Source: Lentisphaeria bacterium
GTDB lineage: Bacteria; Verrucomicrobiota; Lentisphaeria; JABSQK01; UBA12247
Length of the DNA: 9,251 bases
NCBI GenBank assembly: GCA_003477185.1
Contig: DMTJ01000566.1
Coordinates: 1 to 9,251, forward strand
Direction: 5' to 3'
Shown here piece after piece: positions 1 through 6,587 of the stretch (its first letter is position 1; every line of letters starts with the position of its first letter). Position numbers and translations under genes: made by a program. Below the pieces are notes generated by a model that saw only the letters and a program-made list of their open reading frames with translations, did not search any database and had not been told where the DNA came from.

Positions 1-932
1 AGCGTGGTGTCTGCATGTATGCCACGCGGGAGCTTGATCTCGATTTCGACGTGTTCTGCTGTGTAGTCCGTGACGGACGCGATCTTCACCTTGCCCTTGA
101 ATGCGGCGTCTTGAATCGATGCCATCATGCTCTCGGTGGTGGTGGTCGGTGGCAACTGCCGCACGGCCAGAGTTTTGTCATCGACGATCTCAATATCAGC
201 CCGGACGCGAACCTTGCCCATGCCCTCCTCATACTCACTGACGTCCATACGGCCACCCTGCAGGAAGTCAGGCAGGATTTCGAACGGCTCGTCTCGCAGG
301 ATTGCGACCTGCGCTTGCAGCAGCTCGCCGAAGTTGTGCGATAGAATGCGGGTGGACATGCCTACCGCGATGCCCTCGCTTCCCTGCATCAGCAGCACTG
401 GGACCTTGGCCGGGAGCGTGACCGGCTCTTTGTTCCGGCCGTCGTATGAGTCTACAAAGTGAGTGATTTCCTTGTTAAACAGCACCTCGCGAGCCAGAGG
501 GGTAAGCCGACATTCGATGTATCGGGCAGCGGCGGCACCGTCACCCGTCAGGATATTCCCAAAGTTCCCTTGGCGGTCGATGAAGTACTCTTTGTTTGCA
601 AGATGAACCAAAGCGTTGTAGATCGACATATCGCCATGTGGGTGATATTTCATCACATGGCCGACGATATTCGCCACCTTGTGAAACTTGCCGTCGTCTA
701 CTTCGTGCAGCGAATGCAGGATTCGGCATTGCACAGGTTTCAGGCCGTCATCGAGATGCGGGATTGCTCGGTCGCGAATCACGTAACTGGCGTACTCGAG
801 AAAGTAGCCAGCCATCATGCCGCGCAGTGAATCCGGATCTGCTTGTTCCTTTAGCGTTTTAACCGCATCGTCGTCATCGCCATTGCCGAAAGGTAGGCTG
901 AGCTGGGGATCATCGCCTTCATGATCCGTCAT
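1..932 (-). CDS. parC: DNA topoisomerase IV subunit A (ParC-like), C-terminus cut by window edge
   Basis: This is the DNA-breaking and rejoining subunit of a type IIA topoisomerase, which acts with ParE to relax and decatenate DNA. Only the first 310 residues lie in the window; the reading frame is open to base 1. After an acidic leader (about residues 1-35) comes the breakage-reunion core: YHPHGD at 96-101, QGNFGN at 121-126, and the catalytic tyrosine Tyr138 with its Arg137 in AARYIE. KEPVTLPAKVP (168-178) and EGIAVGMST (186-194) also fit the family. The branch is the one I know from Bacteroidota and related phyla (TGDGAAAARYIE) rather than proteobacterial ParC. The start is the ATG overlapping the parE stop (ATGA), so translation is probably coupled; upstream there is only a weak GGTGA. 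Residues 102 and 106, at the E. coli Ser80/Glu84 positions, are Met and Asn. Calling it ParC rather than a second GyrA rests on family resemblance and the ParE neighbour. Confidence 0.93.
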   Translation of the reverse strand, partial: MTDHEGDDPQLSLPFGNGDDDDAVKTLKEQADPDSLRGMMAGYFLEYASYVIRDRAIPHLDDGLKPVQCRILHSLHEVDDGKFHKVANIVGHVMKYHPHGDMSIYNALVHLANKEYFIDRQGNFGNILTGDGAAAARYIECRLTPLAREVLFNKEITHFVDSYDGRNKEPVTLPAKVPVLLMQGSEGIAVGMSTRILSHNFGELLQAQVAILRDEPFEILPDFLQGGRMDVSEYEEGMGKVRVRADIEIVDDKTLAVRQLPPTTTTESMMASIQDAAFKGKVKIASVTDYTAEHVEIEIKLPRGIHADTT

Positions 933-2734
933 GCTGTCATCACCAGATTATCCAGGATATACTGCCGCCGCTCTGGGGTATTGCTGCCCATGAAGAAGCG
1001 CAGGATGTCCGGCACTTCCTGCAGGCGGTCGATGCTGACTTTGAGCAGACGAATGTCCTCCCCGATAAACTGGCCGAATTCCTTGGGCGAGATTTCTCCC
1101 AGGCCCTTGAAGCGCGTCATCTCCGGCCCCCTTATCCGTTCCATCGCCTCGTCACGCTCAGCATCGTCGTAACAATACACGGTTTCCTTCTTGTTCCGCA
1201 CGCGGTACAGCGGCGTTTCGAGGATGTAAAGATGGTCGCTGAGGATCAGCTGTTCGAAATAGTAGAGGAAGAATGTCAGCAGCAGATTGCGGATATGCAT
1301 GCCGTCATCGTCCGCGTCGGTGGCAATCACAACCTTGCTGTAGCGCAGTCCGTCGATGCCATCCTCGATATTCAGCGCGCGCATGACCGAGTAAAACTCA
1401 TCGTTGCTTACGATCAGGTCCCGCTTTTTGCCAAAGCAATTCAGCGGCTTGCCCTTCAACGCAAAAATTGCCTGCGTATACACATCCCGACAGCTCACCA
1501 TCGAACCGGCTGCAGACTCCCCTTCCGTGAGGAAGAGCATCGTATTGGCACCCTTCTCTGGATTGCGGTTTAGGTGGTACTTGCAGTCCTTCAGCTTGGG
1601 GATCTGCAGCGAGACCCTCTTGGCTTTCTCTTTACTGGCCTTCTTGACCGCCTGTATTTCCTTGCGAAGCTTCTCATTCTCGGTCACCTTGCCCAAAATC
1701 GCCTCGGCAATCTCTGGGTTCTGGTGCAGTGCTTTGGCAATTGCGTCTTTAATCGTGGCGACCAAGTCTGCGCGGATCTCGGTGTTGCCCAGCTTATTCT
1801 TCGTCTGGGATTCGAAGATAGGCTCGCGAAGCTTGATAGCGATTACGCCGAAGACACCGTTGCGGACATCATCCGGATGGTGGGATTTGCGAGCAAACTC
1901 ATTGATGCCTTTGAGAATCCCCTCCCGAAATGCCGACTGATGGGTGCCGCCGTCGTTCGTGTACTGCCCGTTCACAAAGGAGTAGTAATTCTCCCCGAAC
2001 GAGGATGTATGCGAGAAGGCGAATTCCAGCTGATCGCTCTTATGATGGAGAATGTCGTAGAGCGTATCACCCTCGATCTTCTCCTGCAGCAAGTCGAACA
2101 AACCGTGCCGAGAATAGATCCGCTCGCCGTTAAGCAGCAGGGCCAGGCCGCTGTTCAGGTATGCGTAGTTCCACAGGCGCTTGCGAATGTACTTCTCGTC
2201 GAACTTAAACTTAGGAAAAAGATCCAGGGCAGGGGTGAAGGACACCTTGGTGCCGTCGGGTTCGTCAGTCTTGCCCTCGTCTTCCAGTTCCAGCACGCCG
2301 TTGCGGAAGATGGCCCGCTTGAACTTTCCCTCCCGGTGCGATGTGATCTCAAACTCAGCGGACAGCGCATTTACCGCCTTGGTGCCCACTCCGTTTAACC
2401 CCACTGAAAACTGAAACACATCCGTATTGAATTTTGCCCCCGTGTTGATCTTGGAGACACAGTCCACTACCTTGCCGAGCGGAACCCCGCGGCCGAAATC
2501 ACGGATTGTCGTCGTTTGCTCTTGGACATCAAGCTCGACTTTTTTGCCGTAGCCCATGATGTACTCGTCGATACAATTGTCGACCACCTCCTTGATCAGG
2601 ATGTAGATGCCGTCCTCAGCATGCGAGCCATTTCCCATTCTGCCGATGTACATACCCGGCCTGGCGCGGATGTGCTCGAGCGAGCTGAGGGTCTTGATGG
2701 AGTCGTCTGTGTATTGGTGGTCCGTTTGGGCCAT
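929..2734 (-). CDS. parE: DNA topoisomerase IV subunit B (ParE-like ATPase)
   Basis: This is the ATPase subunit of the type IIA topoisomerase, partner of the ParC-like protein that follows it with a four-base overlap. It has 601 residues, a normal ParE length. The GHKL ATPase shows catalytic Glu49 in KEVVDN, Asp79 in DFGRGVP (79-85) and the ATP-lid GLNGVGTKAVNALS (112-125). The transducer QTK loop is at 310-312. The TOPRIM metal site has Glu404 in EGESAAGS (404-411) and Asp473/Asp475/Asp477 in DADDDG (473-478), followed by RFKGLGEI (541-548). Two oddities are EGES in place of the usual EGDS, and an extra Asp at 476 where Val is usual. The KGKPLN motif (428-433) and the TPLYRVRNKKET stretch (508-519) match the Bacteroidota-type ParE. 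The start is supported by GGGAGA about 11 bases upstream. The gene probably has its own promoter in the preceding gap. Confidence 0.96.
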   Translation of the reverse strand: MAQTDHQYTDDSIKTLSSLEHIRARPGMYIGRMGNGSHAEDGIYILIKEVVDNCIDEYIMGYGKKVELDVQEQTTTIRDFGRGVPLGKVVDCVSKINTGAKFNTDVFQFSVGLNGVGTKAVNALSAEFEITSHREGKFKRAIFRNGVLELEDEGKTDEPDGTKVSFTPALDLFPKFKFDEKYIRKRLWNYAYLNSGLALLLNGERIYSRHGLFDLLQEKIEGDTLYDILHHKSDQLEFAFSHTSSFGENYYSFVNGQYTNDGGTHQSAFREGILKGINEFARKSHHPDDVRNGVFGVIAIKLREPIFESQTKNKLGNTEIRADLVATIKDAIAKALHQNPEIAEAILGKVTENEKLRKEIQAVKKASKEKAKRVSLQIPKLKDCKYHLNRNPEKGANTMLFLTEGESAAGSMVSCRDVYTQAIFALKGKPLNCFGKKRDLIVSNDEFYSVMRALNIEDGIDGLRYSKVVIATDADDDGMHIRNLLLTFFLYYFEQLILSDHLYILETPLYRVRNKKETVYCYDDAERDEAMERIRGPEMTRFKGLGEISPKEFGQFIGEDIRLLKVSIDRLQEVPDILRFFMGSNTPERRQYILDNLVMTA

Positions 2735-2745
2735 TCGCGTGTTCG

Positions 2746-2751
2746 TCTCCC
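2746..2751 (-). promoter_or_regulatory. Ribosome binding site of parE
   Basis: GGGAGA on the minus strand lies 11 bases before the parE ATG. The spacing is slightly long, but it is the only Shine-Dalgarno-like site near this start, and the protein begins normally for the family right after it. Confidence 0.55.
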
Positions 2752-2761
2752 TGTAAGGCTG

Positions 2762-2767
2762 ATTATA
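2762..2767 (-). promoter_or_regulatory. Candidate -10 box of the parE-parC promoter
   Basis: A perfect TATAAT occurs on the minus strand 27 bases before the parE start, in the only sizeable non-coding gap between complete genes in the window. No convincing -35 box is present at 16-19 bases upstream (GCGAAC is found at 17), and there is no TG extension, so the promoter may need an activator or be weak. The location is right for a promoter that makes parE-parC independent of the folA unit. Confidence 0.42.
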
Positions 2768-2797
2768 CTCGGATCAATCGCCCGGTTCGCACGCCGA

Positions 2798-2809
2798 TGG
2801 CGCGCGCCA
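2798..2809. repeat. 12-base palindrome upstream of the parE -10 box
   Basis: TGGCGCGCGCCA is a perfect palindrome, flanked by further partly pairing GCCG (2793-2796) and CGGC (2812-2815). It lies about 31-42 bases upstream of the TATAAT box, where an operator or activator site could sit. On the minus strand its neighbouring T-run lies before, not after, the hairpin, so it does not look like a terminator for folA. A chance palindrome in G+C-rich DNA remains possible. Confidence 0.25.
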
Positions 2810-2910
2810 CGCGGCTACAAAAACTAGCGTCGAGCGAGCTGAAATGCAATGATAATCTTGCCTGATCTGGGGATATTCTCCAGCGCGGCATCCGCAGAGG
2901 CAGGCTTTGC

Positions 2911-3384
2911 TCAGGTCTTGCGCTCATAGGTGGCGAAGCGGTATGGGTAATCCCCGTCCTCTTGCCTCGCGGATTCGCTCACGCACTCCCAAGCTGCCAG
3001 GTCCAAATCCGGAAATGCAACATCGCCCGCCACATCCGCATCCACCCAAGTCAATTCCAGCCGCGTCGCGAGCGGCAGCGCAGCCGCGTAAATAGCGCGA
3101 CCGCCGATCACGTAGAGATCTTGCGCAGCTGCGAGTTTTGCGGACTCCGCAAGAGTTGTCACACAGGTCGCGCCGTCTGCCTCGTACGTCGGGTTTCGGG
3201 TCATTACCAAATTGAGTCGCTTGGGTAGGGCGAACGGGAGGCTCTCCCAGGTCTTGCGGCCCATCACGATGGCCTGCCCCGTGGTCAACTTCCTGAAGCG
3301 CTTTAAGTCACTGGGTAGCCGCCACGGTAAGGTGTTGTCTCGGCCGATGATCCCGTTCCGGGCAATCGCTGCGATGATAATCAT
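2911..3384 (-). CDS. folA: Dihydrofolate reductase
   Basis: The enzyme reduces 7,8-dihydrofolate to tetrahydrofolate with NADPH, supplying one-carbon carriers for thymidylate, purine and methionine synthesis in the cytoplasm. At 157 residues it has the usual bacterial length. Visible family features are Trp21 and the catalytic acid Asp26 in LPWRLPSDLKRF (19-30), Phe30, the NADPH-binding GRKTWES (42-48), MTRN (61-64), the VIGG loop (92-95) and the C-terminal YPYRFATYER (146-155). The stretch LPKR (53-56) replaces the more common LPGR. The start overlaps the stop of the upstream regulator gene by four bases (ATGA) and has a strong AGGAG just upstream, so it is co-transcribed and probably translationally coupled. 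No thymidylate synthase gene, a frequent folA neighbour, is in the window. Confidence 0.96.
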   Translation of the reverse strand: MIIIAAIARNGIIGRDNTLPWRLPSDLKRFRKLTTGQAIVMGRKTWESLPFALPKRLNLVMTRNPTYEADGATCVTTLAESAKLAAAQDLYVIGGRAIYAAALPLATRLELTWVDADVAGDVAFPDLDLAAWECVSESARQEDGDYPYRFATYERKT

Positions 3385-4376
3385 GCTTCTCCTAGGGCGG
3401 CTAGCTTGCGATACAAGCGGGCACGGGAAATGCCCAGCAGCTCTGCCGTCTTCACTTTGTTACGCCCGGTCGATTCGTAGACTGCGACGACGTGGCGCAG
3501 AATTGCAGCGTCCAACGTCGCGTCGGGCTCCGTAGCCATGGTCTCGGGAATTGCGGGCTCCGTAACCTTTGCTGCTGGTGTTGGCGGGGCCTCCCAGCTG
3601 TCATCCAGCATCACGTGCTCCGGGCCGACCACGCCATCAGCGAACAGGACCACGGTCTGGATCACCCGATGTAGCTCCCGCAGGTTCCCTGGCCAATCCC
3701 AGGCTATCAGCTTGTTGAACGCGTCTGGGTGAAGAGCGGTAATGGTCTTATCGGCCCGCTGGGCGCAGAGCTGCAGCTCCATGGCGATCAGAGCTGGTAG
3801 GTCTTCACGGCGATCTCGCAACGCCGGAATGTGCAGGGTGATGCCATTGAGGCGATGGTAAAGATCCTGGCGAAACTCTCCCTGCTGTGCCCACTCACGC
3901 AGCGGCCGATTGGTGGCAGAGAGCACGCGCACGTCGGCATAGCGCATCTCTTCTGCACCAAGCGGCTCGAACTTACCGTATTCGACCGCGCGCAGGATTT
4001 TGGCTTGCGCGGTTGGGCTCATGTCGGCGATTTCATCTAGAAACAGCGTGCCTTCGTGGGCGGCGGGAAACTTCCCGATCACCTTGCGATTGGCGCCAGT
4101 AAACGCGCCTTTCTCATGGCCAAAAAGCTGACTTTCTAAGAGCGTGTCTGTCATCGCAGAGGCATTGAACGAGACGAACGTGCTGTCGCTACGCAACGAG
4201 GACAGATGTATGGCGTGGGCCAGCAGCGTTTTGCCAGTGCCGGTCTCGCCTTGCAGCAGCAGAGGCAGGTCACTCCGCGCAGCTTCGCGTGCCAGCTTGA
4301 GGCAGCGCTGCATGGCTGGCGTCTGCGACGTCAGCTCATCTAGGTTGAACTGCAGCGGCTGCCGGCGTGCATTCAT
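3381..4376 (-). CDS. Sigma-54-type AAA+ transcription activator with Fis HTH, lacking a sensor domain
   Basis: The family activates RNA polymerase carrying sigma-54 by ATP-driven remodelling of the closed complex. The 331 residues are almost entirely the AAA+ domain: Walker A GETGTGKT (43-50), the sigma-54-contacting GAFTGA loop (90-95), Walker B TLFLDE (110-115), sensor I SATNR (153-157), the FRQDLYHRL arginine-finger region (168-176) and sensor II WPGNLREL (228-235). A Pro/Ala/Glu-rich linker (about 262-290) joins it to a Fis-type helix-turn-helix (about 304-326). The N-terminus has only about 20 residues before the AAA+ fold, so no receiver, PAS or GAF domain is present. Activity must be set by another protein, by expression level, or be constitutive, as in PspF. 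It sits between rph and folA with four-base overlaps on both sides. The intact GAFTGA argues for true sigma-54 activation. Target genes are unknown. Confidence 0.92.
   Translation of the reverse strand: MNARRQPLQFNLDELTSQTPAMQRCLKLAREAARSDLPLLLQGETGTGKTLLAHAIHLSSLRSDSTFVSFNASAMTDTLLESQLFGHEKGAFTGANRKVIGKFPAAHEGTLFLDEIADMSPTAQAKILRAVEYGKFEPLGAEEMRYADVRVLSATNRPLREWAQQGEFRQDLYHRLNGITLHIPALRDRREDLPALIAMELQLCAQRADKTITALHPDAFNKLIAWDWPGNLRELHRVIQTVVLFADGVVGPEHVMLDDSWEAPPTPAAKVTEPAIPETMATEPDATLDAAILRHVVAVYESTGRNKVKTAELLGISRARLYRKLAALGEA
3389..3393 (-). promoter_or_regulatory. Ribosome binding site of folA inside the regulator gene
   Basis: AGGAG on the minus strand, four bases before the folA ATG, lies within the last codons of the sigma-54-type regulator. 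It fixes the folA start and gives it its own initiation signal despite the four-base overlap. Confidence 0.65.
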
Positions 4377-5086
4377 CTCTTGCTCAGACAGGCCCGTTGT
4401 AGGTCCAAAATTTCGCGGATTGCGGAGTCCGCAAGTCTCAGCATGCTGTCCATCTGCGCGCGGGAGAAAGTCTTGCCTTCAGCTGTGCCTTGGAGTTCGA
4501 CATACTCGCCGTTCTCCGCCATGATCACATTCAAGTCGACATCCGCACCGCTGTCTTCGATGTAGTTCAGATCGGCTACTGGGACGCCGTCCACGATGCC
4601 GACACTGATCGCAGCGATGGGATTGACGATGGGAATGGTGCTAATCTTGCCTTCAGCGAAGAGCTTGCTGAGTGCCAAGCTTAGTGCGACCATGCCACCG
4701 TTGATGCTGGCGCAGCGAGTGCCGCCATCGGCATCCAATACATCACAGTCAATATAAACGGAGTGATCGCCAAGCTTGGTCATGTCCACCGAAGCGCGTA
4801 GGCAGCGGCCGATCAGGCGTTGGATCTCGGTGGCGCGACTGTTAGGGCGCCGCGATCCGCGCCGGCCGGTGGAGGCTGGTAGCATCTGGTACTCTGCTGT
4901 GACCCAGCCGCCTGGTTTGCCCTCTTCACGCATCCAGCGGGGGTCGCCTGGGGTGACGGAAGCCGTGCAGATCACGCGCGTGTTACCGCATTCGATGAGC
5001 ACGGAGCCGTCTGCATTGCGGGAGAAATTTGGAGTGAACTGATGCGGGCGAATCTGCCCGGGAGTACGGCCGTCAGGACGAGACAT
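4373..5086 (-). CDS. rph: Ribonuclease PH
   Basis: This phosphate-dependent 3'-5' exoribonuclease trims tRNA 3' ends and takes part in RNA turnover, normally as a hexamer in the cytoplasm. The 237 residues match the family length and align along their whole extent with E. coli Rph. Visible features are GRTPGQIRP near the N-terminus (6-14), WVTAEYQMLP (61-70), Arg84 and EIQRLIGR (87-94), DCDVLDADGGTR with the phosphate-binding GGTR (121-124), and the acidic pair Asp178/Asp184 in EDSGADVDLNV followed by VELQGTAEG (196-204). The C-terminus is complete, unlike the frameshifted K-12 allele. AAGGA lies just upstream of the ATG. The gene follows the second DEG9-like gene after 34 bases with no terminator visible, and overlaps the regulator gene by four bases. 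Confidence 0.97.
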   Translation of the reverse strand: MSRPDGRTPGQIRPHQFTPNFSRNADGSVLIECGNTRVICTASVTPGDPRWMREEGKPGGWVTAEYQMLPASTGRRGSRRPNSRATEIQRLIGRCLRASVDMTKLGDHSVYIDCDVLDADGGTRCASINGGMVALSLALSKLFAEGKISTIPIVNPIAAISVGIVDGVPVADLNYIEDSGADVDLNVIMAENGEYVELQGTAEGKTFSRAQMDSMLRLADSAIREILDLQRACLSKR

Positions 5087-5120
5087 AATGGTTCCTTCTG
5101 ATACGCTGGGTGCGGATGGC

Positions 5121-6587
5121 TTATTCTTCTCCGAGATGGGCCATCCGAGGGATGCGATACCGCATCTGGACGAGCTTCGTCTCGCTGCCGAGAGACGCGG
5201 TGTCGATCACGATGCGTTCGCTGTTATGGCGAAACCGGATCGTTTGAAACTCCGGATCCGTGGCCTGAAATGCGGCAACTAGGTCTTCGAGGCTTTGTAT
5301 CTCCGCATCATTCACACTCTTGACCATCTCAAAGCGAAAGTGCTGGTAGCCGATGTTGCCGGGGGTCGGCAGGACGCGGGTGAGAATGACTAGGCGTTTA
5401 TCTGGGCCGATGAGATCCCACTGGTTGCGTTCGTAGTAGACGAGGCGGCGCGGCGCGGCTGAGGGCCAGTCGCCGCCCCAGGACTTAAGCATTTCGCGGC
5501 ACAACTCCTGAAAGACGAACCCGCCCACGATCACAAAGCGTGGCGGTCTGTCATAGAGGAAAGGCAGGGATGGATACTCATCAAGTGCCAGTGGCTTGAG
5601 CGTCATTGACAGCTCCATGAACTCACCATCGCGCAGGACGGTAAGGGGAACGACATCACCAGAGACATGGCGTGTGGTGGTGAGGTGCGCGATTGATTGA
5701 CGGTCAAAATCAGGATCCACGTACTCGCCGCGGCGATCGATGTCAAATCCAGCCACACTAAGCAGAACATCGCCAGCTTCGAGGCCAGCCAGCTCAGCGG
5801 CCCCACCCGGGCCGACATCGGAGATATAGACGCCGTCCCTTTTCCCATTTAGCTTGGCGTATTTCCGCAGCTGTGGATCTTCCATATTGGAGAAGCTGAA
5901 GCCAGCCCGCGGAAACCCTTGGTATTCGCCATCGTCCAAGTCTGTGAGGAAGCGGGAAATGACCATGGCTGGAATCACCGTCATGGACTGACCCGTGGCC
6001 GTGTAGGACATGGAGAGGCCGATCAGCTTGCCGCCTGCCAACACGGGCAGCACGAAGCTGCTCCCGACCGGTGCCAGCTTGATGTCCAGCTTGTAGATAA
6101 GCATGGCACTGTCGGAGCCGTACATCCCGAGTTCGATTGCCTTGATCCTACCCTCTCCGAGCACTGGGGTGCCGTTGTTCTCGAATTGCCAGACGGCTGT
6201 GGCATCACCGACTGCCTTGACATCGGTAAGGGCCAACGCCTCGTGTTTACTGGTGAAGCTCGCATCAAGGGCCTCTACGAGTGCCAGATTTGTCAGATAG
6301 TCCACGTGCTTGACCCGCGCTGTGGATTTTCCGGGCTCCCCGACGCGTTCCAACTCGACGAATGTCGCGTTGCGGACGAGGTCTGCCGTGACCAGAAACT
6401 GATTCGGTCGCACGCAGGTGCCCAGGCCTCGGCGGCTGCTCGGCTTGGTCTTGCGCCAGGGTTGGAGAAATACGTAGCTCTGGCTGGTGACGTGTACGCG
6501 GATGACGGACTTGGTCGGGGCATCTTGCCCAGCAGACACGAGAACAGGAAGAGAGAATAAAAGGATGGATGCGACGAGAGCTTTCAT
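5121..6587 (-). CDS. Secreted DEG9-type PDZ protein with an inactivated protease domain
   Basis: This 488-residue paralogue of the upstream protease has the same layout: signal peptide (about 1-19, VSA before the likely cut), a trypsin-like fold (about 25-215), PDZ1 (about 225-330, with ISDVGPGGAAELAGLEAGDVLL inside it split across 255-276) and a C-terminal DEG9-type region with a second PDZ (about 400-465). The catalytic triad is gone. Asp69 (TADLV) stands where the partner has His69, Asn100 (LTNLAL) where it has Asp100, and the GNSGGP loop has become PVGSSFVLP with Phe178 or Val179 near the Ser position. The fold-defining neighbours and both PDZ domains are kept and the frame is intact, so this looks like a maintained pseudoprotease rather than a decaying gene. 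It should act in the periplasm as a partner, chaperone or substrate-binding subunit. It overlaps the active gene by four bases and has its own strong ribosome binding site. Confidence 0.88.
   Translation of the reverse strand: MKALVASILLFSLPVLVSAGQDAPTKSVIRVHVTSQSYVFLQPWRKTKPSSRRGLGTCVRPNQFLVTADLVRNATFVELERVGEPGKSTARVKHVDYLTNLALVEALDASFTSKHEALALTDVKAVGDATAVWQFENNGTPVLGEGRIKAIELGMYGSDSAMLIYKLDIKLAPVGSSFVLPVLAGGKLIGLSMSYTATGQSMTVIPAMVISRFLTDLDDGEYQGFPRAGFSFSNMEDPQLRKYAKLNGKRDGVYISDVGPGGAAELAGLEAGDVLLSVAGFDIDRRGEYVDPDFDRQSIAHLTTTRHVSGDVVPLTVLRDGEFMELSMTLKPLALDEYPSLPFLYDRPPRFVIVGGFVFQELCREMLKSWGGDWPSAAPRRLVYYERNQWDLIGPDKRLVILTRVLPTPGNIGYQHFRFEMVKSVNDAEIQSLEDLVAAFQATDPEFQTIRFRHNSERIVIDTASLGSETKLVQMRYRIPRMAHLGEE

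Noticed and set aside
15..830. Overlapping plus-strand frames of 109-123 codons at the left edge
   Set aside because: The minus strand there is ParC with the catalytic Tyr and continuous conservation across 310 residues.
1574..2398. Long plus-strand open frame (274 codons) opposite parE
   Set aside because: It lies wholly antisense to a complete, well-conserved parE, and its translation shows no domain or family motif; it is a shadow of codon bias.
2820..2860. Possible terminator between folA and parE (T-run near 2819-2824 on the minus strand)
   Set aside because: The TTTTTG run is not preceded by a convincing stem; the good palindrome lies on the wrong side of it.
4660..4700. Sigma-54-like TGGCAC on the minus strand inside rph (also near 5585 and 7310)
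   Set aside because: None is followed at the right spacing by TTGC, and all lie inside coding sequence.
5919..6560. Plus-strand open frame (213 codons) opposite the pseudoprotease gene
   Set aside because: The opposite strand encodes an intact signal peptide and PDZ-containing protein; the plus-strand product is unrecognisable and Cys/His-rich in the way of a shadow frame.
5121..6587. Reading the second DEG9-like gene as a decaying pseudogene
   Set aside because: The frame is full-length, with signal peptide, PDZ motifs and a strong ribosome binding site all preserved, so loss of catalysis does not look like general decay.
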